A DNA stretch of 64,000 nucleotides from Closterium sp. NIES-65. Taxonomy: Eukaryota > Streptophyta > Zygnematophyceae > Desmidiales > Closteriaceae. The number at the start of each line of letters is the position of its first letter. Position 1 is the stretch's first letter. Below the pieces are notes generated by a model. It did no database searches. It was given only the letters and a program-made list of their open reading frames with translations, and was not told where the DNA came from. This document shows, piece by piece, positions 10,138 to 20,974 of the stretch. The stretch spans positions 930,001 to 994,000 of the forward strand of contig CANXME010000106.1 of assembly GCA_948144175.1 (NCBI GenBank), read 5' to 3'. Made by a program: the position numbers and the translations under genes.

Positions 10138-10987
10138 CCGTAATCCCCCGTATATAAAGCCCGCCGAATTAATGCCCCCATGGGTGGCTTATGCGGGTAG
10201 AGGGGTTTATTGGGGGATCCCGCAATACTATACCCGCCTTTACCTAGTTCCGGGAGAGCACCCCCCCCCCCCCCCCCCCCCGGGCTTTGTACTTGTGATT
10301 TAGCAAGTAAAAACACATGGTTGTGTGTGAGTTTCACTACAAATATTACACAGAAACCATCCGCATCAGCCCCGTTACTCATGCATCCTACAGGCTCTCA
10401 TCTCATCCCCCCTTGCACCCTAGACTTCTCCGCTCGTGCCTTCCTTGTCTAAGTCGTCATCATCAGCGAAGGGGTCATCCTCCTCGTCGACAGGAACCCC
10501 ACCGCGACGAAACCAGACAGGAGATGAAGGGGCCCCCGTTGCATCATGCTCTACGTTCGCTTCGCGGGCTGCCTTTTTGCGTGCTGGCCTCGTACCAGTC
10601 ATCGTTGCTAGACTACTGTGGTCTGTGACTGCCGCGAGCTCCTGCTTTTCAATGTGTCGAGAGAGGGACTCCCGCAGTGCAAAGGGTGTGAATTCACTTG
10701 TTCGTGGGTGTGTTGGGATGCACGTCGCAGACTAGTTCGCGCTCCAGTCGTTTTCATGCAACGAGTCGCGCTGAAAGTGAGGTTCCCTGCGTCAAATAAG
10801 CGCGCCAAGAACAATGAGTTACATGGATTTGTTCACTGAAGTACACTGCATTGAATCAGAGTTCAGTAACGCGTTCGTCAATATAACACACGGGTGCTAT
10901 ACATTACATCCTTTAATACAACGCCCCCTTTTATTTTTTCAAGCGTTTTAACACAACACCCGGGGCTGCCTATACGGGGGATTACGG
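10138..10987. mobile_element. Pogo/Tc1-mariner-like DNA transposon, decayed
   Basis: The ends are inverted repeats: CCGTAATCCCCCGTATA at left and its complement at right, each flanked by TA, the target duplication of the Tc1/mariner-pogo superfamily. Subterminal sequence is rich in GGGGGCTTATT- and TTAATGCCCCC-like words, as in pogo-type elements. At 850 bp it is far too short for a whole transposase, which is usually 400 or more residues. A poly-C run (10261-10280) lies near the left end. A minus-strand acidic open frame inside (10420-10720) may be the remnant of the transposase tail. I infer a non-autonomous internal-deletion copy. Confidence 0.65.
10420..10720 (-). pseudogene. Acidic C-terminal coding remnant inside DNA transposon
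   Basis: The frame reads TPFALRESLSRHIEKQELAA, continues through a basic patch (RPARKKAARE), and ends in an acidic tail (DEEDDPFADDDDLDKEG) before a TAG. Basic-then-acidic tails are usual in DDE transposases of pogo elements, but no catalytic DDE motif lies in this piece. An alternative reading is a 3' exon of the neighbouring maMYB-like gene. Its position between the inverted repeats favours the transposon. Confidence 0.35.
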
Positions 10988-10989
10988 TA

Positions 10990-11175
10990 TGTGTCCCTTG
11001 CGGGCAGGCAGTGCGACGAGGAGATTGTGCCCACTTGAACTCCAACGCTGGCATCAGTCTGCGCGTGGGTGCGACAATGTGAGATACATACAAGGGTACA
11101 AAGCACGTGTGAAAAAAGACCAGAGTAGATGGGAACGTTACACCCCACCTGCCAGGCCCCACCCACCCACCCATG
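10990..11175. other. Probable 3' flank or intron of maMYB-like gene
   Basis: Short non-coding stretch between the DNA transposon and the second copy of the maMYB 3' exon. No gene is seen. Confidence 0.4.
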
Positions 11176-11248
11176 TACCTGCGAGGTCGTTCCCCTTGGA
11201 GTGGAATGTTTCTTGCAGCTCAGCGAGCCGATTGAAGCAGCGCTGCTT
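11176..11248 (-). other. Second, diverged copy of the maMYB 3' exon segment
   Basis: 73 bp aligns without gaps to 11294-11366, the end of the main coding exon. It reads RCFNRLAELQETFHSKGNDL where the main exon reads RCFKRFSELRDKFRSKGGDL. Both copies keep the frame and end at the same donor-like site (CTCGCAG|GT). The reading frame has survived despite clear nucleotide divergence, which suggests an alternative 3' exon, though the number of sites is small. Confidence 0.6.
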
Positions 11249-11296
11249 GTGAGAATTCTCAAAAGCAACCTACCTGCAGATTCGCACCCCACGCAC

Positions 11297-12296
11297 CTGC
11301 GAGGTCACCCCCCTTGGAGCGGAACTTGTCTCTCAGCTCAGAGAAGCGCTTGAAGCACCGCTGCTTGGTCTGCCCCGGCACAGCACTGGCCACGCGGTCC
11401 CACCGCAGGGGCGTGTCCTTGGGGAACTCCTTCAGCGCCTGCACCAGCGCGCGGTCCTGCGCCTCCGTCCACGTGGTTACCGCGTTACCACCACCCTTGC
11501 CCTCTGCCTCTGCCGCGCCCCCTGGGGCGATCCCTTCCTCCTCCCATCTGCTTGTGGGCGCGGGTTCGGCTCCCCCCGCCCCCCCCGCGCCCGCGCTGCT
11601 GCCCTTGTGTTGCTTGCGCTGCGACAGGAACGCGGCGTACGCGTCGCGATCCGACGGCTTCTGCAGCGCGACGGCCTTGGCGGATCGGATCACGTCGTCC
11701 ACGGCGCGCCGCCCGGACCCCACGCCTTTTGCTACCTTCTCCCATCGCTGCGTCGTCCCGCGAGGAAGCTTCACGAGAAGCTTCTTCAGCTGGTCCCACT
11801 CCTCGCGCGTCCACTCACTCGTGTCGACGCCTTCGCTCGCGGCGGCGCTGGCGGCGCTCCCGCCGTTGGCGGCGCCGCCGTCTGCGGCGCGTTGGACGGG
11901 GAGATCCGCCAGCTCAGCTTCCTGCGGCTCGCGAGCGACCGTGTTCTTGTAACGAGAGGCTGGGGATGGTTCGTCTGCTGGTTGCTCCTCGGCGTGATGG
12001 TGTTCTTCTAACGGGGGACCGACACCAACTCGGCAGTCTCCACCTGTCTGTGTGATAGGAGCGAGAGGGCCTATAACGAGGGCGAGCGCGATCCAGATGA
12101 GCGCGAACTGGAGGAATCCTGACGTCATGATTCCCGCCGCTAGAAATGCGGCGGCGAATCCGCAGAGGATGAGGAGAACGGGGCGAGAGACCGAGGCGTC
12201 TGGATCGAGCTGGTCTTCTGGCGAAACGAACGGCTCAGATGCGAGGCGCATGCGCGGCTTGACGTAATAATCTCCATCATCGAAATCGTCATCCAT
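11297..12296 (-). CDS. Membrane-anchored MYB/SANT protein (maMYB-like)
   Basis: About 333-345 residues. The N-terminus (MDDDFDDGDYYVKPRMRL) is acidic, then two adjacent membrane segments lie at about residues 39-60 and 63-80. A low-complexity linker follows. Two SANT/MYB-type helix-turn-helix domains come next: about 162-207 (WTREEWDQLKKLL, RWEKVAKGV) and 276-325 (WTEAQDRALVQAL, RWDRVASAVPG). Order and size match plant maMYB proteins (Arabidopsis At5g45420 type), ER-membrane-anchored MYB factors linked to root-hair growth. The second SANT is also DnaJC2/ZRF1-like. The frame can run to a stop at 11259, or splice at CTCGCAG|GTGCGT (exon end 11297) into a short unseen last exon. The ATG at 12296 gives the expected start. 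The frame is intact. Confidence 0.8.
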
Positions 12297-12362
12297 GGCC
12301 GCTGCGTCCCGCTGCTGGCGCGCCGCGCCTAATCACAATTAATCTAAGTTTAGGAGAATCTG

Positions 12363-12644
12363 TTAGAAGCTGTCCTTTTGGCGGCCAAGGACGAACGAGC
12401 TCCCGCTGCTGGAGGCACTAGGCGCGCGAGCCCGCAGAATTGACGCGAAGAGGACGCGGATAGCGAAGACAGCAGCTAGGATTCTCTTTCCCTCAGGAGT
12501 CTGGATCGAGGCCTGAACTTGGGTCAGGCTGCTCCAGCTTTCATGCGGAAGTACTAGATTCGAAATGAACCACATTTCAACATCTGTTACCGTGCGAACT
12601 GACTCAAGAGAGCGAAACGTCGTTACCGTGTGTACGACTGACAT
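12363..12644 (-). CDS. Hypothetical 93-residue open frame
   Basis: It starts MSVVHTVTTFRSLESVRT and contains a hydrophobic stretch (RILAAVFAIRVLFASIL) that could be a single membrane helix near the C-terminus, followed by a Ser-rich tail. It lies just upstream of the maMYB-like start on the same strand, so it may be an upstream open frame, 5' UTR or a separate small gene. No family is recognised. Confidence 0.3.
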   Translation of the reverse strand: MSVVHTVTTFRSLESVRTVTDVEMWFISNLVLPHESWSSLTQVQASIQTPEGKRILAAVFAIRVLFASILRARAPSASSSGSSFVLGRQKDSF

Positions 12645-12648
12645 AAAA

Positions 12649-13103
12649 TGTGGCAGGCTATTCGCGTCATAAGCCAGGTTCGGAATATAAACAAAGCATT
12701 CACCAACGACGCCGCTTTATACAATACTAGTTGCCGTTCTTTCACCAACATGCTCTCCCGCGTTGCACTGTGCAACGACCACGTGGTAGGTCACTATCCT
12801 TGTTGGCTCACACTACCTGGACTGACCATGTAAAGAATTTTCCCGAATTCCTTATCGGGGTTGACTGCTTCGCGTACAACCCGATTTTCGGAGTTCGCAC
12901 GTTCGGCCGATTTCAACGCTGCCGAGGCTCCTCGCGTCGCCTTCGGCATTCCCATCGCCAAACCTGCACCCAACCTCGCTCGTCCAAGGTTTCCTCCTAG
13001 CTAGACCAGACCTACATTAGTCTGTGCACTCATTGTATTCGCAGTTGATTCAGTCACAGCCTCGTTATTCGTTTACTAGCGCACTCTTTTACAACTCATA
13101 ACA
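12649..13103 (+). repeat. Probable 5' LTR of nested Ty3/gypsy-2 element
   Basis: The right boundary is firm: it ends CTCATAACA two bases before a perfect plant-type primer-binding site. The left boundary (TGTGGCAGGC) is a guess, because no 3' LTR copy is found in the window to align with. A TTTATACAATA box lies near 12716. Confidence 0.5.
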
Positions 13104-13105
13104 CC

Positions 13106-13117
13106 TGGTATCAGAGC
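13106..13117 (+). other. Primer-binding site of Ty3/gypsy-2
   Basis: TGGTATCAGAGC is the complement of the 3' end of initiator tRNA-Met, the usual primer of plant LTR retrotransposons. Its position fixes the LTR end and the plus orientation of the host element of the nest. Confidence 0.9.
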
Positions 13118-13303
13118 TACTTTCCTAGTTCACCCCGCTTTTCCGAGGGTAGTTCGGTGGCATAGGGTGCGGCTGGTTTAGTGACTACACGACGGTTGGC
13201 TGCAGGGATTGTTAATTCAATCCTGCCCGACTCCGATAGTTCGTGTTTTCACTTGCCTGAAGGCCACGGAGACCCGATTGCCCACCAGACGTAGCGCTAG
13301 GCA

Positions 13304-13568
13304 CATGGATCAAGAGGCGGTCAACAGGATGATGGCGCAAGTGGCAGAAATGCAGGAGAGCATGAAGGCATTAATGGCGGAAGTGACAACACTGCGAGAG
13401 GAAAACGCCGAGCTACGCCAGACGCGAGGTGAAGCGCGTCAGGAGTCGCCTGTGGATGAAGGCGAGGGCAACAGTCAGGCGATGAGCAATCCGCTGGATG
13501 TGCTCACACGTGACTTCGAAGAGGAGGACAGGCAGCGAGCGGCAGCAGCGCCAGTTGCAGTAACAACG
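13304..13568 (+). mobile_element. Ty3/gypsy-2 segment 1: start of gag
   Basis: The Gag N-terminus begins MDQEAVNRMMAQVAEMQESM, a coiled-coil of about 45 residues, followed by an acidic stretch. It is interrupted at 13568 by copia A, whose target duplication CAACG occupies 13564-13568. The gag-type coding sequence resumes at 20975. This is the first of six collinear segments of one old element; overall it is broken, with several breaks besides the insertions. Confidence 0.85.
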
Positions 13569-13699
13569 TGTCAGAACATTTTAGCTTATACATCTGTGTA
13601 GGCTGTAGTGGGGTAGCCCATAAGGGGTACAACCCAATTAGGGTTAGTACTTGTACCCAACTGTTTCATAGTTCAATCATTCTCATTCTAATCTTCACA
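13569..13699 (+). repeat. 5' LTR of copia A
   Basis: 131 bp, TGTCAGAACATT to ATCTTCACA. Followed at once by TGGTATAGAG. Confidence 0.92.
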
Positions 13700-13789
13700 T
13701 GGTATAGAGGAGGTTCCCCCATGGGAACTGTTCCTAGGGCCCAACGACCTTTTTTTTTCCTGCCCGGAGCGCGCTTGGCCCCTGCCCGA

Positions 13790-14560
13790 GTCGCGCTTCG
13801 TGTGACTCCCCTTCGTTGCCTCTAGCGGCCTCCCTCACGGCCCCCAGTGGCTCCGTCGCGCCGTCCTCACGACCCCGTCGCGCCGCCCTTGCGGCCCTCT
13901 TCGCACCGCCCTCGCGGCCCCTTTCCGCGGCCCCGTCGCCGCCCTTTCAGCGGCCCCGTCGCCGCCCTTCCACGGCCTCGCCGCCCGCCCTTGCAGCGGC
14001 CCCGTCGCCGCCCTTCCGCAGCCCCGACGCCGCCCTTCCGCGGCCCCGTCGCTGCCCCTCCACGGCCCCGACGCCGCCCTTCCACGGCCCCGTCGCCGCC
14101 CTTTCAGCGGCCCCGTCGCCGCCCGCCCTTTCAGCGGCCCCGTCGCCGCCCTTCCGCGGCCCCGTCGCCGCCCTTCAGCGGCCCCGTTGCCACCGTTCCG
14201 CAGCCCCGTCGCCGCCCTTTTAGCGGCCAGTCGCCGCCCTTTTAGCGGCCCGTCGCCGCCCTTTCAGCGGCCCAGTCGCCGCCCTTCCGCGGCCCCGTCG
14301 CCACTCAGCCGCCCAGCGCCAGAGCCGCCGAGCCGCCCAGCCGCCGAGCAGCCGAGCCGCGGAGCAGCCGAGCCGCCGAGCAGCCGAGCCGCCGAGCAGC
14401 CGAGCCGCCCTGCAGCTGAGCCACCCGACCGCCGAGCCTCCCTGCAGCCGAGCCGCCCGACCGCCGAGCCGCCCAGCAGCCGAGCCGCCGAGCCGCCGAG
14501 CTGCACCGCAACCGAGGCGCTGCCGCCTGTCGGCCTGCCCGGGACCGCCCCACTTGCCTG
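13790..14560 (+). repeat. GC-rich repeat leader of copia A
   Basis: Two arrays in succession: units like GCGGCCCCGTCGCCGCCC, then units like GAGCCGCCCAGCAGCC. Every frame is open over long stretches as a result, giving spurious Pro/Ala/Arg-rich frames on both strands. Confidence 0.8.
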
Positions 14561-14627
14561 GTAAGAGCAGCGCCTCTACCACTGCACTGCCCTGCCCCAC
14601 TGTACTCACTGCCTGTCTACTGCTGTC

Positions 14628-17600
14628 ATGGCCTCCCCCAGTGTTCTCACCTTTGACATTGAGGGTCGGGCAGTTGACTTTGAGGTCTGGGTAGATGATC
14701 TGCAGCTTTTCCTACAGTGCGATAGGACAGACGGTCTCTATCTATTTGACCTCACTTCTGGTGCCTCTCCTGCCCCTGCTGCTGATGCTGACGCCACTGT
14801 TCGCTCACAGTGGGCCACGCGTGATGCTGCTGCTCGCCTTGCTGTGCGCCGCCACTTACCGACCACTGAGCGTGCACACTTTAGCTAGTACAAGAGTGCT
14901 CAGACGTTGTACGACGCTGTAGTTGCACGCTACTCTTCTCCTGCCACTGCTGCACTGAGCCGCCTCATGCTACCGTACCTCTTCCCTGACCTTGTTGCCT
15001 TTCCCACAGTTGCTGACCTTATTATGTACCTCCACACTAGTGACACTCGCTACCGCGCTGCGCTTCCCACTGAGTTCTGCGCCAAGAACCCCCCCCCCCC
15101 ATGTACATCACCCTCTACTACATAGTCACCCGGCTCCCTGACTCTCTCTGCGTAGTCAGGGACCACTTCCTCTCAGTTTGCCCCACCACTCTCACCGTTG
15201 ACCTCCTCGAGAAGGCCCTCCTAGCGATAGAGAAGAGTATAGTCGCTGTAGGAGCCTCTCGTGGTGACCCTCGCACCCCCTTCTTTGAGGGGTGTTCTCC
15301 CTCCCCCCTCTTGCCCTCTGTTGCCTCTGCTGCTGCGGCCGACCTCGTTGGTTTCGAGTCGGTCGGCGCTGCGTCTGCCCCGAGCGGGAGACGCCGCACC
15401 GGCAAGGGCAAGGGGGGCAAGGGCGCTGGAGGGGCTGGCGGGGGCGGTGGAGGTGGTGGTGGAGGCAGTGGAGGGAGTGGGGGTGGTGGTGGGAGCGGTG
15501 CCGGGGGTGGCGGCGGCGGCGGCAGCAGTGGAGGCGGCGGAGGCGGCGGTGGTGGCGGAGGGAGCGGAGGCGGCGGAGGTGGCGGAGGAGGCGGAAGTGG
15601 AGGAGGCGGCGGAGGCGGCGGCGGCGGTGGCGGCGGTGGTGGAGCGGGTCGCGAGTCTGCGCAGGGAGTGGCTCAGGTGGTGGTCCGCGCCAGCAGCAGC
15701 AGAGTGGTGTGACCCTGTCCCCTCAGCAGCTTCGTGAGTGGTACACTACGCGCTAGCGCGGTGGGGGTTTTGGTCCCTGCACTTACGTCCTCCATACCGG
15801 TGACCGAGCTGGTGAGCAGTGCGAGGGCCGGCACTCCCCCCAGCGCTGCTTTGGTCGCCTGACGGACGCGTGGCGTCGCCAGTTCCCTGAGGCGTCAGAG
15901 ATCCCTCGCTGGGGAGATGTGTCTAGGGCGGGGGTAGCCGTCTTTGATCTTGACTATGATGCTATCCTTGCTGCCATGTATTCTGTGACTACTAGTGTTG
16001 AGGGTGACTGTTACCTGTGTGTATCGCCTGACCCGGGCATTGAGGCCACTACTCTAGGTGCTGGTGAGGCTGCTGCTCTAGGTGCTAGTGCGTCTGCTGC
16101 CCCAGGTGCCACTGCGTCTGCTGTCCTAGGTGCCAGTGCGTCTGCTGCCCCAGGTGCTGGTGAGTCTGCTCTCTCAGGTACTACGTCGGCTCAGGCCTTC
16201 CACACCTTCACCCTTGATTCAGGTGCGTCCCGCTTCTTCCTTCAAGACCGCACCACTCTTACGCCGCTCAGTCAGCGAGTTGCAGAATCCCTGGCAGACC
16301 CCTCTAGGGGTACTATCCTAGCTAGCTTCTCGACTGTCTTACCGTGCCCGGCAGCCCCCTCTGGCACCCTGTCAAGTCTCTACCTCCCCTCCTTCTCTAT
16401 GAACTTGGTGAGTGGAGCAGACCTACAAGATAGGGGAGTTGACCAGTTCACTCTTGCGAGTCAGCGAGTGACCCACTGCACGTGTGCTCGGACAGGCCGA
16501 CACTTGGCCACGTTCACTCGTCGGCTAGGGTCGAGCCTGTACATCCTTACTACTGAGTCTCCTCCGGCTGCTGAGTCTGGCCAGGTAGCTGCGTCGAGTA
16601 AGGTGTTTGCTACAGCGTCCAAGTCTGGTCCTGAGTCTGCTCCCTGCTCGTGTCGTCTCCTGTCCCACTAGACTCTCCTCTGGCACCACCGCCTTGGTCA
16701 CCCCTCCCTGCCTCGTCTCCGAGGCATGGCCTCCCGTGTCCTTGTCTCTGGTCTCCCTCGGTCTCTTCCTCCCCTACCTCCGGGGCCTAGCCCTACCTGC
16801 GTCCCCTGCGTCGAGGGGGGAGAGCGCCCCGCCCCTCACTCCTCCGAGTTTCCTCCGACAGAGGCTCCGCTGCAGACCCTCCACATGGACGTGTGGGGCC
16901 CCGCCTGCGTCCGTGGACAGGGGCACGAGCGTTACTTCCTGTTGGTGGTTGACGACTACTCGCGTTACACCACAGTCTTCCCCTTGCGCAACAAGGGTGA
17001 CGTCACTGAGGTGTTGATCGACTGGATCCGCGCAGCTTGTCTCCAGCTGAGAGAGTTTCGGCTCGGACTTTCCTGTTCTACATCTGCACTCGAACAGAGG
17101 CGTGGAGTTTTCCTCTGCCCGTCTGGGAGCCTTCTGTCGTGCACAGGGCATCCGGCAGACCTTCACGCTTCCGGCCTCTCCACAGCAAAATGCGATTGCT
17201 GAGCACCGCATTGGCATGGTCATGGACGTCGCTCGTACGTCCATGATGCATGCGGCTGCCCCCCATTTTCTGTGGCCGTTTGCGGCCCAGTACGCCGCGC
17301 ATCAGCTCAACCTTCAGCCCCGGGTCTCCTTGCCAGAAACCTCCCCCGCCTTGCGGTGGACCGGGAAGATTGGCGATGCGTGTGCGTTTCGGGTCTGGGG
17401 ATTTCGGGCGTTTGTCTGCGACTTGTCTGCGGACAAGCTGTCCCCCCGTGCTGTTCCCTGCGTCTTCCTTCGCTTCCCCCCTGACGCGCCCGGGTGGCAG
17501 TTTGACCACCCCACCTTGCGCCGTGTTCTGTCCTCCCAGGACGTCACCTTTGACGAGTCGGTACCTTACTACCGTCTCTTCCCCTACCGCACTGCGCCCC

Positions 17601-20600
17601 TACCTCCTGCCGCACTCTTCTTTGCACCAGGTCCTCCCCCGGTAGACCCCCTCCCCCCTCAGGGTCTTGCCCCGTCAGGTGTGTCCTAGGTAGACGCAGT
17701 CGAGCCTGTCGAGGTAGTTGTTGACTCTGGTGCTGCTAGAGGTGCTGAGCATGCGGGTGCCGGGTCTAGGGGTGCTGAGACTGGGGGTGCTGAGCCTGGG
17801 GGTGCGGAGTCTGGGGGTGCTGAGACTGGGGGTGCTGAGTCTGGGGGTGCTAAGCTTGGGGGTGGTGGGTCTGGGGGTGCGGAGCCTGGGGGTGCGAAGC
17901 CTGGAGGTGCGGAGCCTGGGGGTGCCGAGCCTTCGGGCGCTGGGTCTGCTCGTGTGGCCGCCGGCGATGCTTTGTCGAGGCGGGAGCAACTCTCTCCACA
18001 GGAGCTGCGCGAGTGGTTTGCCCGCCGCTGGAGACGTGGTGCTGAGACTAGGGGTGTTGCTGGGGCTCCTAGAGTTGTTCTTGCTGGAGCTGTTGGCGGT
18101 ACTAGTGCTGTAGGAGCTGGAGCTACTGAGGGTGTTGGCGCTGGTGTTTCTACTGGCGCTGGTGCGTCTGGGGGTGGTGTTGAGGCTGCTAGAGCTAACG
18201 GTCCTACTGGAGTTGGTGCTGCTAGAGCTGGAGCATCTGGGGGTGCTGGCGCTAGCGGTGCTGCTAGCGCAGGTGCTTCTGAGGGTGCTGGAGCTCGCGC
18301 TGTTGGAGCTGGAGGTGCTGCTGGCGCTGGTGCTGCCGCTTGGGGTAATGGTGCCGTTCCGGCTGGTTCTGGAGGCCCTTAGCGGCCGAGGCCGTACTTC
18401 GTTCCGCTCCTGGAGCAGGTTCTTGGTCTCCCGCCCTCTCCTGGTCCTGCTCCTTCCTTAGAGTGTCCACAGCCTGTCCAGTCGCAGTCAGAGTTACAGC
18501 TCGCCTCCCCTCTAGCTGCTCCTTCTCCCTACACTGGTCCTACTGGAGGTCTTGCTGAGCGTCGTGCGCCTGCATCTCGTCCTGCGTCGCCTGTTCGTAC
18601 TACTCGCACTAGTGGTCGTACAGCGCGTCCCTGTCCTCCTGCGGTCCCCGGCACACACCAGATGGCGCTGCGTCCTTCCACTGCTCCTCCGCATGTCCCG
18701 TTGCCGTCTCCTCCAGAGTCCTCTCTTCCTACTCTTGCTGACGCGGAGTCTGACTCCCTTCGTGCTGCTAGTCCTTCGGTCACGCATCTCCTTGCTACTG
18801 TTGTCACTGACCCTTCCTTTGAGTCCATTGTTGCGTCTGCCCTAGTTGCTGAGCTTGTCGACTTTGCTGCTCGCTGCCGTCTAGACTACGCTGCCAGTCT
18901 CGTTGATGAGTCTGAGTCTATCTGTCCTCCGTCCGTCGGGGGTGAGTGTGCTCTTAGCACGGACGACCTTGAGGACAGGCAAGAGGAGTTCCAGTGCTTT
19001 GCTGCTGCTTTGCCCCATCTCGTGTCCACGCTGATTGCCCCTGAGGGAGACCCGGATGCACCAGACATCCCGACTCCTCGATCGTACGTTGAGGCGATCA
19101 AGGGTCCCTACTCCTCTCAGTGGCAGTCAGCCATGGACAAAGAGATGGCTTCCTGGAAGTCCACAGGCACCTACGTTGACGAGGTTCCCCCACCTAGGGC
19201 GAACATCGTCATTGGCATGTGGATTTTCATGGTGAAGCGGCCTCCGGGTTCTTCGCCTGTCTTCAAGGCGCGTTATGTGGCTCGAGGCTTCAGTCAGCGG
19301 CAGGGAGTTGACTACTTCCAGACCTTCTCTCCCACCCCGAAGATGACCACTCTTCGGGTGCTGGTGCACATAGCCGCTCAGCGCGACTACGAGCTTCACT
19401 CTCTTGACTTCAGCACAGCTTTCCTGCTGGGCAGCCTGCACGAGGAGATCTGGCTGCGCCGCCCACCTGGCTTCACTGGGTTGTTTCCCCCTGGTACCTA
19501 GTGGAGCCTACGGCGGCCAGTCTTTGATCTCCGCCAGGCACCCCGTGAGTGGCACGACACACTGAGGACTACACTTGCGGCTCTTGGGTTTGCTCCTTCT
19601 ACAGCCGACCCGTCGCTGTTTCTGCGCACCGACACCTCTTTGCCGCCGTTCTACATCCTCGTGTACGTCGACGACTTGGTCTTTGCCACTGCTGACACTG
19701 CTGGACTCGCCCACGTGAAGTCCGAGCTGCAGAAGAGACACACGTGCACAGACCTGGGTGAACTGCGCAGCTACCTTGGCTTGCAGATCACCCGGGACAG
19801 AGCACAGCGCACCATTACCCTGACTCAGTCACAAATGGTGCAGCAGGTCCTTAAGCGCTTCAACATCACGTACTCTTCGCCTCATGCCACTCCTCTGTCT
19901 ACTCGCCACTCGCTCTCAGCTCTGCCTTCGGATGAGTCCATAGAGCCGAGTGGCCAGTACCCAAAGCTTGTTGGCTGCCTCATGTACCTGATGACCTGCA
20001 CACGACCTGACCTTGCATACCCTCTTAGCATCTTGGCACACTATGTTGCTCCTAGGAGACACCGACCAGAGCACATGGCTGCAGCGAAGAGGGTGTTGCG
20101 CTACTTGTGCAGTACGTCGGGCATGGGGCTAGTGCTTGGTGGGCGACGTCGAGTGGTCCTCACAGGTCACCCTGACGCTTCTTGGGCTGACGACCATTCT
20201 CTGCAGCGGTCGTCACAGGGTTACACCTTCAGCCTTGGCTCCGGCTCTGTTTCGTGGCGGTCTACCCGCTTGTCCTCTGTTCTCAGCTCTAGCTGTGAGG
20301 CCGAGATCTACGCAGGGGCCATGGCGTCACAGGAGCTACGCTGGCTCACCTACCTGCTGACGGACCTAGGAGAGCCGCCTCGTTCTCCTCCAGTTCTGTA
20401 CATAGACAACAAGGCCATGCTTGCCTTATGTTGGGAGCACAGACTGGAGCACAGAACAAAGCACATTGCTCTCCGCTACTTCCTGGCTCGTGAGCTTCAG
20501 CAGCGTGGTCAGCTCCGCATCACCTACGTGGCCTCTGAGGCCAACACTGCTGATATCTTCACCAAGGCCCTTCCTCCTTGTGATCATCAGCGCTTCTGTA

Positions 20601-20647
20601 CTTTGCTAGGTCTTGTGCCTACCTGGCCTCACTTGCTCACTTCTTGA
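14628..20647 (+). pseudogene. Gag-pol coding region of copia A (fossil)
   Basis: Domain order gag, protease, integrase, reverse transcriptase, RNase H is the Ty1/copia order. Recognisable motifs: MASPSVLTFDIEGRAVDFEV at the gag start, LDSGAS (protease), HHRLGHP and CVEG (integrase zinc-binding), LHMDVWGP (integrase core), YVDDLVFA (reverse transcriptase) and CEAEIYAGA (RNase H). It is broken, with about eight breaks, and is not expected to be active. Confidence 0.9.
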
Positions 20648-20843
20648 TCTTGTTTGTACTGTACTCTTTCTATACCTGCACTTGCTGGTTTACCTTTATA
20701 TATTTCTTGCATGTGAACTGGCCTTGTGGCCTTGCTCTTGTGCTCGGACTGTGTGGTGACTTTGTGATCCACCCTGAGCTTGCTTTGCTTCGCTTGACTG
20801 GTCTTGTGACCACTTGTTCTCCCCCACTTTGCTTATGGGGGTG

Positions 20844-20974
20844 TGTTTGAACATTATAGCTTATACATCTGTGTAGGCTGTAGTGGGGTAGCCCATAAGG
20901 GGTACAACCCAATTAGGGTTAGTACTACTACCCAACTGTTTCATAGTTCAATCATTCTCATTCTAATCTTCACA
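20844..20974 (+). repeat. 3' LTR of copia A
   Basis: 131 bp, TGTTTGAACATT to ATCTTCACA, preceded by the G-rich polypurine tract TATGGGGGTG. Confidence 0.92.

Larger units (their letters stand above)
13569..20974 (+). mobile_element. Ty1/copia element A, complete with both LTRs
   Basis: 7.4 kb inserted in gypsy-2 gag, with the 5-bp duplication CAACG at 13564-13568 and 20975-20979. LTRs are 131 bp each (13569-13699, 20844-20974) and differ at about 5 positions (~4%). Parts in order: primer site 13700-13709; GC-rich leader (~13790-14560); gag (~14628-15980) with a Gly-rich tract; protease (~16215); integrase (~16680-17600); Gly/Ala/Pro linker (~17700-18400); reverse transcriptase with YVDD (~19090-19860); RNase H (~20130-20640). 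Structure is whole in outline, but the coding region is broken, with roughly eight breaks. Younger than gypsy-2. Confidence 0.93.

Noticed and set aside
10420-10602. Acidic frame as terminal exon of the maMYB-like gene
   Set aside because: It lies between the inverted repeats of a TA-flanked DNA transposon, and basic-acidic tails are usual for its transposase. Kept as a transposon remnant with low confidence.
13816-14609. Long Pro/Ala/Arg-rich open frames on both strands in the GC-rich leader
   Set aside because: All frames are open because of short GC-rich units; the same occurs in every copia leader (5.3-6.0, 23.6-24.4, 31.2-32.0 and 43.6-44.4 kb).
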